NCBI RefSeq assembly: GCF_003977615.1
Contig: NZ_RYZR01000005.1
Span: forward strand, 310,001 to 374,000
Length of the DNA stretch: 64,000 bases
Reading direction: 5' to 3'
DNA from: Dyella dinghuensis
GTDB lineage: Bacteria; Pseudomonadota; Gammaproteobacteria; Xanthomonadales; Rhodanobacteraceae
The notes under the pieces are model-generated. The model was not told the origin of the DNA. It searched no databases and worked only from the letters and a program-made list of their open reading frames with translations. Within the stretch, counting starts at the first letter, position 1, and every line of letters starts with the position of its first letter. Of the stretch, positions 53,980-63,434 are shown one piece after another. Position numbers and translations under genes: made by a program.

Positions 53980-54648
53980 TCAGACCGCCACGCGTGTGGG
54001 GAGTTCGGGAGTGACGGGGGCAGCCGGTTCAGCATCGAAGCCGAACTGCCGGCAAAGCTCACCGATCAGCACATCCTCGACGTCCACCAACCGCGACGGA
54101 CCGCCCAAGTCTAGCACCTGAGTGACTGCCAGGTCCTTGTAACCGCAAGGATTAATGCGATGAAAAGGTTCCAGGTTCATGTTCACATTGAAGGCCAGGC
54201 CGTGAAAGCTGCAGCCTCGGCGAACGCGCAATCCGAGGGCCGCGACCTTGGCATCGGCCACGTAGACGCCCGGGGCGCCTTCACGCCGCACCGCTTCGAT
54301 ATTCCAATGCGCCAGCGTATCGATAATCGACTGCTCGATCTTGTTCACCAGCTCGCGCACGCCCACGCCGATGCGGCGCAGGTCGAACAGCGGATAAGCC
54401 ACGATCTGGCCGGGCCCGTGATAGGTAACCTGGCCGCCGCGATCTACCGGAATCACGGGAATTTCACCTGGTGCGAGCACGTGCTCCATCTTGCCGGCCT
54501 GGCCGAGGGTAAAGACGGGGTCGTGTTCGAGAATCCAGAGCTCATCGACCGTGGTAGCGGTGCGGTTGTCGGTAAAGGCGCTCATCGACCGCCAGACCGG
54601 CTCATAAGGTTGGCGGCCCAGGCGGCGGATTTTCAGCGGGTGGGACAT
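53980..54648 (-). CDS. lipB: Octanoyltransferase
   Basis: Moves octanoate from acyl carrier protein to lipoyl domains. A 222-residue protein with [31 protein letters not shown], and the catalytic Cys in [13 protein letters not shown] and Lys in [20 protein letters not shown]. Start at MSHPLKI (54648); a longer frame to 54675 lacks conservation. lipB-lipA is the standard order. Confidence 0.95.
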   Translation of the reverse strand: MSHPLKIRRLGRQPYEPVWRSMSAFTDNRTATTVDELWILEHDPVFTLGQAGKMEHVLAPGEIPVIPVDRGGQVTYHGPGQIVAYPLFDLRRIGVGVRELVNKIEQSIIDTLAHWNIEAVRREGAPGVYVADAKVAALGLRVRRGCSFHGLAFNVNMNLEPFHRINPCGYKDLAVTQVLDLGGPSRLVDVEDVLIGELCRQFGFDAEPAAPVTPELPTRVAV

Positions 54649-54783
54649 GGCGGAGCCTGCAAGGTATTGGGGCAATCTGAGGCCGCGATCGGGCGCTTAC
54701 AAGTGAAGGAAGTCGTGCGGAAGGGGCTTTTCCGTGGGAAATGTCCGCCTACCGGAGGCGCCGTGCTCGCCCCGCTTTTGCTC

Positions 54784-54813
54784 GTCATTCCAGCGCAGGC
54801 TGGAATCCAGTGA
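54784..54813. repeat. 30-bp dispersed palindromic repeat, copy 2 (inverted)
   Basis: GTCATTCCAGCGCAGGCTGG and on to ATCCAGTGA; reverse complement differs from the 41101 copy at about three positions. It lies with copy 3 in the ybeD-lipB gap. Confidence 0.8.
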
Positions 54814-54865
54814 CTGTAGGGTTTAGCCAAAGCGAAAAAAGTAATGCGTGCTTCGCACGAGTATT

Positions 54866-54895
54866 TCACTGGAGCCCAGCCTTCGCTGGGATGAC
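54866..54895. repeat. 30-bp dispersed palindromic repeat, copy 3
   Basis: 29 of 30 bases match the copy at 41101-41130 (T to G at the ninth base). It is inverted relative to copy 2, 52 bases away, so the two could pair into a long hairpin in the ybeD-lipB transcript. Confidence 0.85.
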
Positions 54896-54926
54896 GTGGC
54901 GGGCTTCGTTAAAGGATACGTTTCAA

Positions 54927-55217
54927 TTACAACGTGTACCGAATATCCGGATCAGCCCGCAGCGCCGCATGCGCCGCGTCGTACTGCTCACGCGATTCGC
55001 AGCGAAAACTCACCGTCACCGAGAGAAAGTTGCCTTCCCGCGATGGCCGGTGCCGCACGGTTTCGTGCAGCACGTGCAAACCGATACCTTCGAGGATCTC
55101 CGGCACGCGGGCTTTCAGATCCGCGCTGGCGTTACCCATCGCGGTGATTTCGAATTCGCCCGGAAACTGAAAACCCTGGCCTTCCTGCGCCGGCTTGATC
55201 TCGCCCAGGTCTTTCAT
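54927..55217 (-). CDS. ybeD: YbeD family protein (DUF493)
   Basis: A 96-residue ACT-like fold protein. Family signs: FQFPGEFEITAMGN, LKARVPEILEGIGLHVL and VTVSFRCESREQYDAAHAAL. It lies between dacC and lipB exactly as in many gammaproteobacteria, which supports the name. Proposed regulatory role, unproven. Confidence 0.92.
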   Translation of the reverse strand: MKDLGEIKPAQEGQGFQFPGEFEITAMGNASADLKARVPEILEGIGLHVLHETVRHRPSREGNFLSVTVSFRCESREQYDAAHAALRADPDIRYTL

Positions 55218-55247
55218 CGGCTTTCTCCGCTCACTCGATTGCGTTGA

Positions 55248-56474
55248 TCACTTCTTGCCGCTGCCGTGAAACCACAACAGGATGCTGTCCCACAGACGCT
55301 TGAAGAAGCCGCCCTGCGGCGCATCGTTCAAGGCGATCAGCGGCACGTCTTCGATCGGCTGACCATCTTCGGTGACATGCAGCGTGCCGACCTGCTGACC
55401 CTTCTTGTATGGCGCAATCAGCGTGGACGGAATGTCCATGGTCGCTTTCAGCTTGTCGTAGTCGCCGGTCTTCACCGTCACGAGCACGTCTTCGGCAACG
55501 CCGAGTGGCAGCTGGTTGTCTTCACCCTTCCACAGGCGCGGCGAGGTGAGCGCCTTGCTCGCTTCGTAAAGCTTGTGGGTTTCGAAGAAACGGAAGCCGT
55601 AGTTGAGCAGCGCGATCGCCGAATCGGCACGCGCTTTTTCGCTGCTGGAGCCCATCACGATGGCAATCATGCGCTGATCGCCGCGCTTGGCGGAGGCGTC
55701 GAGACAGAAGCCGGCTTCCGCGGTGTGGCCGGTTTTTACGCCATCCACCGTGGGATCGCGCCACAGCAGCGTGTTGCGATTGCCCTGCTTGATGCCGTTC
55801 CACTCGAATTCCTTGATCGCGGAAATCGCGTAGTCATCCGGATAGTCGTGAATCAGCGCGCGCGTGAGAATCGCGACATCGTGCGCGGTAGTGAAGTGAT
55901 TGTCGGCCGGATAGCCCGACGCATTCACGAAGTGGCTATTCACCATGCCGAGCTGTTTGGCATAGGCGTTCATCAGGTTGGCGAAGGTGTCTTCGGAACC
56001 TGCCGTGTGCTCGGCGAGCGCGATGGCCGAATCGTTGCCCGACTGGATGATCATGCCGTACAGCAGATCCTTCAGATCGACCTGGCTGTTGAGCTTGAGG
56101 AAGCTCGTCGAGCCGTCCGTGCCGGCACCGCCTGCGCGCCACGCGTGTTCACTGATCATGACCTGATCGGTGAGGTGAATCTTGCCCGAGGCGATCTCCG
56201 CGGAGACAACGTAGTCCGTCATCACCTTGGTGATCGAAGCGGGCACCACTCGCACGTCTGGGTCTTTCGACGCCAGGATCTGGCCCGTGGCGTAATCCAT
56301 CAGCACCCAGCTCTTGGCATCGACATCCGGCGGCGGCGGCACCGGCGTCGGCACGGCCACCGGAGCAGGCACATTCGGCGTGGGCTTGGGTGGGGTCTGC
56401 TGGGCGATGGCGCCGACGGCGAACGCGAGGGTTGCGACGGCGAGAATGGGCAGAGAACGGCGGAACAGATTCAT
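55248..56474 (-). CDS. dacC: D-alanyl-D-alanine carboxypeptidase (PBP5/6 type)
   Basis: Removes the terminal D-Ala from muropeptides, limiting crosslinks. The 408-residue protein has a signal peptide, a Pro-rich linker (VPAPVAVPTPVPPPPD), and the penicillin-binding motifs S80-ITK (PASITKVM), SGN (IQSGNDSAI) and KTG (VDGVKTGHTAEAG). The C-terminal domain ends with an amphipathic membrane-docking helix (FFKRLWDSILLWFHG). It could also be named dacA; the paralogue cannot be settled from the window. Confidence 0.93.
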   Translation of the reverse strand: MNLFRRSLPILAVATLAFAVGAIAQQTPPKPTPNVPAPVAVPTPVPPPPDVDAKSWVLMDYATGQILASKDPDVRVVPASITKVMTDYVVSAEIASGKIHLTDQVMISEHAWRAGGAGTDGSTSFLKLNSQVDLKDLLYGMIIQSGNDSAIALAEHTAGSEDTFANLMNAYAKQLGMVNSHFVNASGYPADNHFTTAHDVAILTRALIHDYPDDYAISAIKEFEWNGIKQGNRNTLLWRDPTVDGVKTGHTAEAGFCLDASAKRGDQRMIAIVMGSSSEKARADSAIALLNYGFRFFETHKLYEASKALTSPRLWKGEDNQLPLGVAEDVLVTVKTGDYDKLKATMDIPSTLIAPYKKGQQVGTLHVTEDGQPIEDVPLIALNDAPQGGFFKRLWDSILLWFHGSGKK

Positions 56475-56537
56475 CGTGGGCTTACATCCATTTGCTTGGA
56501 TTATCGGCGCGCTCGGCGCCACTACATGGGGAAACGC

Positions 56538-57485
56538 TCAGTCTACCGCGACCTGCGGGTGAGGCAGGCCCATTTGTTCGATTTGGGTGGTCACCCGGTC
56601 GGCGCTGTCCACGTCGGCCAGGGGGCCAACGCGCACACGGTGGACGAGCCGTCCGGCAATGGTCGCATCCACGACCTGCACCGGAGCGAAATTCGCGGTG
56701 CGCAATTGCGCCGCGACGTGCTCGGCATTGGCCGGATCGGCGAATGCACCCACCTGCAGATAGATGCCCGGCGTGTGCTCCGACGGCGGCGGCACCACGG
56801 GCGGCGGCGGGGCTTCCTGATCGACTGGAGCCGAAGGATCGATGCCCTGCACTTCCACCAGGCCGGTGCCTTTGGGCCACACGCCGATTTTTACTGCTGC
56901 GGCGTAAGACAGATCGATTACGCGGTCCTCGTGGAACGGCCCGCGATCGTTGATACGCACGATCACACTCTTGCCGTTCTGCAGATTCGTCACGCGCGCA
57001 TAGCTCGGCAGCGGCAGCACCTTGCTGGCGGCCGTGAACTTGTACATGTCGTAGTCCTCGAGATTCGAGGTCTTGTAGCCATGGAACTTGCTGCCGTAGA
57101 ACGACGCGATGCCGCGTTCGTCATAGCCACGCGCACTCGGAAGCACCGAATACGTGCGGCCGAGCACCGTGTAAGGCGACTTGTTTCCGTACAACGAGTG
57201 CGACTCCACCTTTGGCACCGGCTCGGGCAGATTGCTCACGTCCGGTGGCGGACCATCCGGCACGCTGTCGCTGTTGCTGCGGTAGCGGCTGCTTTGCGGT
57301 TGACTGGTGTCGTCGTTAATACCGCCACCGCTGGATGCACTCGAACCACCGCTACCGCCGCCGGATGACGCCGGCGAATACGATGACGATGACGATGACG
57401 ACGAACGCGTGCTGTGGTGACCACCGCATCCGACCAGCACCAGCGTAGTCGCAAGCAGCCACGACAGGTGCCATGGCGTCCTCAT
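56538..57485 (-). CDS. rlpA: Septal ring lytic transglycosylase RlpA
   Basis: Lipoprotein of 315 residues. Lipobox LVLVGCGG near residue 18; Ser-rich linker (SSSSSSSSYSPASS); double-psi beta-barrel about 120-225 with GIASFYGSKFHGYKTSNLED and VIVRINDRGPF (catalytic-type Asp); and a C-terminal SPOR domain (YLQVGAFADPANAEHVAAQL). It cleaves stem-less glycan at the septum. Its ATG overlaps the mltB stop (ATGA). Confidence 0.93.
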   Translation of the reverse strand: MRTPWHLSWLLATTLVLVGCGGHHSTRSSSSSSSSYSPASSGGGSGGSSASSGGGINDDTSQPQSSRYRSNSDSVPDGPPPDVSNLPEPVPKVESHSLYGNKSPYTVLGRTYSVLPSARGYDERGIASFYGSKFHGYKTSNLEDYDMYKFTAASKVLPLPSYARVTNLQNGKSVIVRINDRGPFHEDRVIDLSYAAAVKIGVWPKGTGLVEVQGIDPSAPVDQEAPPPPVVPPPSEHTPGIYLQVGAFADPANAEHVAAQLRTANFAPVQVVDATIAGRLVHRVRVGPLADVDSADRVTTQIEQMGLPHPQVAVD

Positions 57486-58519
57486 CGTGAGGCAGTCTCC
57501 GGACTGTTCACGCCTTGCGCGATCGCTTGCGCCAGCTGATTCACCGCCATCGCATACATGGGACTGCGGTTGTAGCGCGTGATCACGTAGAAATTCTGGA
57601 AGGTGAACCAGTATTCCGGACCATTCTCGCCCTGGAATTTCTGCACTGTGGTGCTGGCGCCGGGATCGAGATGCTGCACGGGCGCATAGCCCCAGGCTTC
57701 GAGTTGTTCCACCGGCCACAGCGGTGTCGAATCTTTTATCGTGAGCGGTTTTGCAGCGCCGTCGGGTTGCGCGCGTGCCGCCACGATGCCACCCGTCACC
57801 CAGCCGTGCTTGGCGAAGTAGTTCGCGACGCTGGCGAAGATGTCGGGCAGCGAGTTCTGCAGATCAATGCGCCCATCGCCGTCTTCATCGACCGCGTAGT
57901 CGCGAATGCTGTCGGGCATGAACTGGCCCCAGCCCTGCGCGCCTGCATACGAACCGGTAAGCGTATCGAGCGGGCCGGCCAGCTGATTGTCCGGCAGCTC
58001 AAGCAATGTCTTCAGTTCGCCACGGAAGAAGGATGCACGCGGCGGGTAATAGAAGCCGAGCGTGACCAGCGCATCGAGCACTTTGTAACTGCCCGTGTTG
58101 CGCCCGTAGAACGTTTCCACACCGAGAATCGCCACGATGTATTCGGGCGCTACGCCGTATTGCTTGCCGACTTTCTCAAGCAGATCGCGATGTTCGCGAT
58201 AAAAATGGATACCCGCATCGATGCGTGCAGGCGTCATGAAGATTTGCCGGTACTCGCTCCACGGCTTCGCTTCGGCCGGACGGCTGATCGCGTTGAGGAT
58301 GCTCTGCTGCTTATTCGCACCGTTGAGCAGCGCATTCAGAGCGGCCGGATCCTTACCCGTTTCCTTCGCCACTTCCTGGACGAACTGAGCCTGACCGGGA
58401 TGATCCGCAAACGCCGGGGTGGCGATCAAACAGGAGAGCGCGAGGAGCATCCGCGAGGGACGAAAACGACGTGGCCATGAGGCCAGCTGCGGCAGTGGAT
58501 TCGCTGTCTTGATCGGCAT
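57482..58519 (-). CDS. mltB: Membrane-bound lytic murein transglycosylase B
   Basis: 345 residues, SLT-type transglycosylase making 1,6-anhydro ends in peptidoglycan. A signal-anchor covers about 24-44; the catalytic Glu is in AILGVETFYGRNTG; then SYAGAQGWGQFMPDSIRDYA and a DEDGDGRIDL calcium-like loop. No lipobox is evident, so it may be soluble or anchored. Start taken at MPIKTAN (58519); an inner Met at MLLALS is possible. Confidence 0.92.
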   Translation of the reverse strand: MPIKTANPLPQLASWPRRFRPSRMLLALSCLIATPAFADHPGQAQFVQEVAKETGKDPAALNALLNGANKQQSILNAISRPAEAKPWSEYRQIFMTPARIDAGIHFYREHRDLLEKVGKQYGVAPEYIVAILGVETFYGRNTGSYKVLDALVTLGFYYPPRASFFRGELKTLLELPDNQLAGPLDTLTGSYAGAQGWGQFMPDSIRDYAVDEDGDGRIDLQNSLPDIFASVANYFAKHGWVTGGIVAARAQPDGAAKPLTIKDSTPLWPVEQLEAWGYAPVQHLDPGASTTVQKFQGENGPEYWFTFQNFYVITRYNRSPMYAMAVNQLAQAIAQGVNSPETASR

Positions 58520-58585
58520 TGCGCACAGGTTAGCATGCAATGCGGCGCAATCTATGGCATGCCGCTGACGCGATAAGGATCGAGT

Positions 58586-59701
58586 TCAGTCGTGCACTTT
58601 GCGGTTGGCGTGGATCGACATCAACACACCGAACCCAACCAGCAATGTCACCGCCGACGTACCGCCGTAACTGACCATTGGCATCGGCACGCCGACCACC
58701 GGCAACAGCCCGGACACCATGCCGCCATTTACGAACACGTAGACGAAGAAACTCATGCCGATGGCGCCCGCGACGAGTCGCGAGTACGTATCGCGTGCCT
58801 CCATGGCGATCCACAAACAACGGCCGATGATGAAGGCGTACAGCACCAGAATTGCGCAGACGCCGATCAGCCCGAACTCTTCGGAAAACACGGCGAAAAT
58901 GAAGTCGGTGGTGTGCTCGGGCAGGAAGTCCAATCGGGACTGTGTGCCCTGCTCGAAACCTTTACCGAACATACCGCCCGAGCCCACGGCGATCTGCGAC
59001 TGAATGATGTGCCAGCCGTTGCCGAGCGGATCGGATTCCGGATTGAGCATCGTCAGGATGCGGTCGCGTTGGTACTGGTGCATGAAGTGCCACGCGATCG
59101 GAATCAAACCGCCGACACCGGCAAGCAGCAGACCGATACGCCACCACGCCATGCCGGCGAGGAACAAGGCGAACGCGCCTGCAGCAGTCACCAGCAATGC
59201 CGTACCCAGATCAGGTTGCTTGGCGATCAGCCCCGCCGGGATGGCAATCAACAGGCCCACCACCAGAATGTCTTTCCAGCGCGGCGGCAACTGACGCGGA
59301 TGCAGGTACCACGCCACCATCATCGGCATGACCAGCTTCATCAGCTCGGAGGGTTGAAAGCGCATGATGCCGAGATTGAGCCAGCGATCGGCACCACGCC
59401 CCTCACCCAGCACGGCCACCACCACCAGAAGCATGAGGCTGCCGACGTACAGCCATGGCGTCCAATTGCGGAACATCGATGGCGGAATGCGCGACAACAG
59501 CATGATGAGCACACCGCCAAGTAAAAACCGCGCCGCCTGACCGGCAACGAGCGGAAGGTTGGCGTTGCCCGCGCTGTACAGCGTGACGAGCCCCACGCCG
59601 CACAGAATGACCAGCGCGCATGCGAGCGGCAGATCGACACGCGGGCGCGTGAGGATGCGACGCAGAAAACGATAGAACCGGGCGCGCAAGGTATCGATCA
59701 T
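58586..59701 (-). CDS. mrdB: Rod-shape peptidoglycan glycosyltransferase RodA
   Basis: SEDS-family polymerase of 371 residues with about ten membrane helices. Signatures: QPSELMKLVMPMMVAW, KQPDLGTALLVTAAGAFALF, GNGWHIIQSQIAVGSGGMFG (with the LPE-containing FLPEHTTDFIFAVFSEEFG loop), and PMVSYGGTSAVTLLV. Works with PBP2. The start (59701) overlaps the mrdA stop by 4 bases (ATGA). Confidence 0.95.
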   Translation of the reverse strand: MIDTLRARFYRFLRRILTRPRVDLPLACALVILCGVGLVTLYSAGNANLPLVAGQAARFLLGGVLIMLLSRIPPSMFRNWTPWLYVGSLMLLVVVAVLGEGRGADRWLNLGIMRFQPSELMKLVMPMMVAWYLHPRQLPPRWKDILVVGLLIAIPAGLIAKQPDLGTALLVTAAGAFALFLAGMAWWRIGLLLAGVGGLIPIAWHFMHQYQRDRILTMLNPESDPLGNGWHIIQSQIAVGSGGMFGKGFEQGTQSRLDFLPEHTTDFIFAVFSEEFGLIGVCAILVLYAFIIGRCLWIAMEARDTYSRLVAGAIGMSFFVYVFVNGGMVSGLLPVVGVPMPMVSYGGTSAVTLLVGFGVLMSIHANRKVHD

Positions 59702-61737
59702 GGCGTGCCATCCCCCGCGCTCGAAGAATCCGGTGCGGGACTGGATGCATCGGGTGTGGGACTCGATGTATCCGGCGCAGGCATATCCGACTGCGGCGTG
59801 TCTTCCGGCGCGACACTGGTCGCGGGCATCGGCTCGGGCAACGGGCGATTCGGCGGTACAGCGCCGCCTTGTGCCGCCAGCCACGCATCGAGAATCTTGC
59901 GCGCGATCGGGCCGGCATCCTTCGCGCCCCATGCGCCGGCTTCCAGCACGACGGCCACGGCGATACGCGGATCTTCCGCAGGCGTGAATGCTTCAAACCA
60001 TGCACGGTGACGAGCGGCGAGATACGCCGTGTTCTTGTTCTCGTTGTACGCGTCGCTGGTGCGCGAGAAGCGCTCCGCGGTACCGCTCTTGCCCGCAATG
60101 CGATATGGAAAACCGTCACCGAGTTTTACGCCGGCGCCGGTGGACAACGGGTCGTTGCTGTAGATCACCATCTGCATGCCTTCGTTGACCGCTTCCCAGT
60201 CCTTCGCGTTCTTGATCAACGACGGACCGCTAGGCGGATTGGCAAGCGGCAGCGGCGATTTGCCGACATCCGCCGTCGCCATCACCGCACGTGGCGCATA
60301 AGGCACACCGCGTCCGGCGAAGGTCGCCAGTGCATGGGCCAACTGCATCGTGGTGACTTCCCAGTAGCCCTGGCCAATACCTGCAATCACCGTTTCGCCG
60401 GGATACCAGCTCGGTTCCTTGGGCGAATGTTTTGCCTTCCATGCTCGTGAGGGCAAGATGCCAGGCACTTCGCCCGGAATGTCGACGCCGCTCGGATGTC
60501 CAAATCCGTAGGAACCCATGAAGTCGCTGACGCGATCGATGCCCAGATCGAGCGCGAGCTTGTAAAAGTACGTATTGACCGAGGCGTAGATCGCTTTGTA
60601 GAGATTCACCACGCCCGCGCCGTAACGCTGGTCGTCTCGATAACCGCGTGCTTGTCCCGGAATGTAGAAAACGCCGGTGGAAACCACGGAATCTTCCGGC
60701 CTGCGAACACCGTATTCCAGACCCGCCAACGCCATGAAAGGTTTGATCGTGGAACCCGGCGGATACGCGGCCCGCAACGCGCGGCTGATCAGCGGCTTGT
60801 CGGAATCGGTGTTCAACGACTTGTAATCGGCGGTACTGATGCCGTTTACAAACAGATTGGGATCGAACGTCGGCACGCTGACCATGGCCAAGACCTGACC
60901 ATTGCGTGGATCGATCGCGACGGCTGCGCCGGGACGTCCTTCAAAAGCATCTTGTGCCGCTTTCTGAATACGCGAATCGATGCTGAGATAGATGTTCTTG
61001 CCGGGCGTCGGCGGATCGACGCTCAGAACGCGCTGGATACGTCCGTCGGCGTTGACTTCATCCAGCTCGTAGCCCGGCTTGCCGTGGAGCATGTCTTCAT
61101 ACGAACGCTCGACGCCAGTACGACCGATGTGCGTCGTGCCTTTGTAGACGTCCGGATCGAGGTCGTCGAGATCGTTTGCATCGATGCGGCTGACATAACC
61201 CACCACATGCGCAAACAACGGACCCATCGTGTATCTGCGCGTGAGGTACGGAACCACATCCACGCCGGGGAAACGCCAGCGATTCACCGCGAAGCGATCG
61301 ATATCGTCTTCGCTCAGGCGCATCTTCAACGGCACGCTGTCGAAATGGCGCGTCTGCTTGAGCTGCTTGCGGAAGGCATCCAGATCGTCGGAATCGAGCG
61401 GCACCACCTGGCCGAGTTCCGCCAGCATGGTATTCATGTTCTGGATTTTGTCCGGCACCACTTCGAGACGGAATGCCGGGACGTTGTCGGCAAGCAACAC
61501 ACCGTTGCGGTCATAGATCAGACCGCGCGTGGGTGGAAGTGCGCGCGGCTTGACGCTGTTATTGACCGAGCGCAGCGCAAATTCGTCGTGATGCCGTACC
61601 TGCAAAAACCAGTAGCGGCCGACCAATGCCCCCAGGCCAAGCAGGATCAGCGCGAAGCCGACAAATGCCCGGCGACGGAAACTTTCGGCTTCACCGCGCG
61701 TGTCCTTGAAGGCGCGACGATTGAGCAACTTCGTCAT
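59698..61737 (-). CDS. mrdA: Penicillin-binding protein 2
   Basis: Elongation transpeptidase of 679 residues. One N-terminal helix (about 22-42), the non-penicillin-binding module (RGLIYDRNGVLLADN), and the transpeptidase with SxxK in YPPGSTIKPFMA, SxN in YASVNTYFY and KSG in AGKSGTAERFS. The Pro/Ser/Thr-rich tail after about 625 (PEPMPATSVAPEDTPQSD) is longer than in E. coli. Start at MTKLLNR (61737). Confidence 0.95.
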   Translation of the reverse strand: MTKLLNRRAFKDTRGEAESFRRRAFVGFALILLGLGALVGRYWFLQVRHHDEFALRSVNNSVKPRALPPTRGLIYDRNGVLLADNVPAFRLEVVPDKIQNMNTMLAELGQVVPLDSDDLDAFRKQLKQTRHFDSVPLKMRLSEDDIDRFAVNRWRFPGVDVVPYLTRRYTMGPLFAHVVGYVSRIDANDLDDLDPDVYKGTTHIGRTGVERSYEDMLHGKPGYELDEVNADGRIQRVLSVDPPTPGKNIYLSIDSRIQKAAQDAFEGRPGAAVAIDPRNGQVLAMVSVPTFDPNLFVNGISTADYKSLNTDSDKPLISRALRAAYPPGSTIKPFMALAGLEYGVRRPEDSVVSTGVFYIPGQARGYRDDQRYGAGVVNLYKAIYASVNTYFYKLALDLGIDRVSDFMGSYGFGHPSGVDIPGEVPGILPSRAWKAKHSPKEPSWYPGETVIAGIGQGYWEVTTMQLAHALATFAGRGVPYAPRAVMATADVGKSPLPLANPPSGPSLIKNAKDWEAVNEGMQMVIYSNDPLSTGAGVKLGDGFPYRIAGKSGTAERFSRTSDAYNENKNTAYLAARHRAWFEAFTPAEDPRIAVAVVLEAGAWGAKDAGPIARKILDAWLAAQGGAVPPNRPLPEPMPATSVAPEDTPQSDMPAPDTSSPTPDASSPAPDSSSAGDGTP

Positions 61738-61768
61738 GCCCGCCGCTCCATCTTGTCGCGCACGATGT

Positions 61769-62257
61769 TCATTGCAGTCGCAGCCGCATCCGCAGATCGT
61801 CGAGCAACAGGAACAGGAAGGGCCACAGCGCCGCACTGACAAACGGCGACGCCCACCACAGCGCAGGCGGTGTCGCTTCGCCCGCGAAAGCGCGCACGAT
61901 CAGCAACAGAAAACGATCGTTGACCAACAGCGCCAGCACCGCCAGTGTCTGCTGCCACATCGGAAAAAAGCGCAGCCGCGAGCGGAAACGCAGCGCGATG
62001 AACGCCAGCACGCACAGGCGCAGTGCCTGTTCGCCCAGCAGCACGCCATTCAACATATCCGCGCATACGCCCAGCACAAAGGCCAAACCGAGGTTGATCC
62101 GCGCATCGCCCGATTCCAGCGCCCAATACAACAGCACGAGCGCCGGCCAGTAAGGCTTGAACGGATCCAGCACGTGCGGCAGCGGCACCAGCATCAGCAA
62201 CAACGCGAAGACTAGCGTGCCGATGAACCACCACAAGGAGAGACGCGCGCGACTCAC
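61769..62257 (-). CDS. mreD: Rod shape-determining protein MreD
   Basis: A 162-residue inner-membrane protein with about five helices, from MSRARLSLWWFIGTLVFALL; internal LNGVLLGEQALRLCVLAFIA. It bridges MreC and the PBP2-RodA unit. GTG start at 62257 whose GTGA overlaps the mreC stop. Length and position confirm the call. Confidence 0.93.
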   Translation of the reverse strand: MSRARLSLWWFIGTLVFALLLMLVPLPHVLDPFKPYWPALVLLYWALESGDARINLGLAFVLGVCADMLNGVLLGEQALRLCVLAFIALRFRSRLRFFPMWQQTLAVLALLVNDRFLLLIVRAFAGEATPPALWWASPFVSAALWPFLFLLLDDLRMRLRLQ

Positions 62258-63240
62258 GTCTGCGGCACTCCTGTCGACGCCGGGGAAGCGGGCTTGAACG
62301 ACGACGGCAGCGGCACTTTGGGCGCACTCGACGCCGGCGCAGGCGCTTCGTCCGACGGCGGCCCCGCGGACGGCGATGGTGGCGGCGGACCGGCAGGTTC
62401 TGCCAGATCGTGGAGGATCAATACTTCGTCGGTGCGATCCAGATCGGCACTGGGAATCGCATGCGCTTCCAGGAACATGCCAGTTGCGGATGGCGCCACG
62501 CTGCGAATTTCCCCGACCGGAAAACCTTCAGGGAACCGGCCGCCCAGGCCTGAGGTCAGCAACTTGTCGCCTACCTGCACATCCTGCGCAATGGGAATGT
62601 TCGGAAGCGTAAGCTGGTCGCCTGCACGCGACCCGTAGGCGACCGTGCGCAGACCGGTGCGCGCATCGACCACCGGAATGGCGTGATCGGGATCGGTGAC
62701 AAGCATCACCGTGGATGAATTGGGCAGCACATCGATCACCTGCCCCATCACGCCATGCGAATCGATGACGGGCTGACCCGTCTTGACGCCGTCGCGTGCG
62801 CCGGCATTGATCATCATGCGGTGGCTATAGGCGCCAAAATCGATGCCGATGACGCGCGCCATCTGCACACGCAGGTTCAGGCTGCGCTGCGTGTCGAGTA
62901 ATTCTTTCAGGCGCTGGTTCTGCTGCGCCACCGCCTGCATGCGATTGAGCTTTGCATTGGCCAGCAACAGGTCTTCGCGCAGTTGCTGGTTCTGATCGGT
63001 CAGCATGCGACGGTCGGCGAAGGCCACGCTCGCCGCGCGCAAGCCTTCAGACGGAAGGCTCGCCAGACGGTACACGGGTTCGATCACAATGGACGTGGCA
63101 TAGCGCATGCGCCACAACCACCCGTTACGGTGGTCGAGCACCATCAACACCATCGCCATGGCGAGATAGAAGATCAGCCGCAGCGTACCTGCGGCGGTGC
63201 CGGCGAACAGGGGCGAGGATTCCTCGCGCGCTAGCGGCAT
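62254..63240 (-). CDS. mreC: Rod shape-determining protein MreC
   Basis: A 328-residue periplasmic scaffold with one N-terminal helix (about 20-36), a coiled coil (about 80-115, LTDQNQQLREDLLLANAKLN), and the beta domain with GVMGQVIDVLPNSSTVMLVT and GLGGRFPEGFPVGEI. The last 50 residues are Pro/Ser/Ala-rich, an extension seen in Xanthomonadales. Its stop overlaps mreD. Confidence 0.95.
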   Translation of the reverse strand: MPLAREESSPLFAGTAAGTLRLIFYLAMAMVLMVLDHRNGWLWRMRYATSIVIEPVYRLASLPSEGLRAASVAFADRRMLTDQNQQLREDLLLANAKLNRMQAVAQQNQRLKELLDTQRSLNLRVQMARVIGIDFGAYSHRMMINAGARDGVKTGQPVIDSHGVMGQVIDVLPNSSTVMLVTDPDHAIPVVDARTGLRTVAYGSRAGDQLTLPNIPIAQDVQVGDKLLTSGLGGRFPEGFPVGEIRSVAPSATGMFLEAHAIPSADLDRTDEVLILHDLAEPAGPPPPSPSAGPPSDEAPAPASSAPKVPLPSSFKPASPASTGVPQT

Positions 63241-63260
63241 GGGCGAACCTCACGCACGTA

Positions 63261-63407
63261 CTCCCTCTCCCCTGCGGGGAGAGGGCTGGGGTGAGGGGTC
63301 ATTCTCGCCAGATGCCTCTTATTCAGTGCTTTTTTTAATGCGCTCTGATTCGACATGGACGCAAACCTTGGCCCCTCACCCTACCCTCTCCCCGGCAGGG
63401 AGAGGGA
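63261..63407. repeat. Composite palindromic element between mreB and mreC
   Basis: About 147 bp. It opens with CTCCCTCTCCCC, TGC and GGGGAGAGGG followed by CTGGGGTGAGGGG, and closes with the mirror image CCCCTCACCC, TACCCTCTCCCC, GGC, AGGGAGAGGG. Same design as the 110-bp elements but with a longer AT-richer centre. It separates mreB from mreCD-mrdAB and could make mRNA levels unequal. Confidence 0.8.
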
Positions 63408-63434
63408 ATAATGTGTCCTCGCAGGCGAGGACCG

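Noticed and set aside
55266-57368. 700-codon plus-strand open frame
   Set aside because: Antisense to dacC and rlpA, both with catalytic motifs; composition is Arg/His-rich as in shadow frames.
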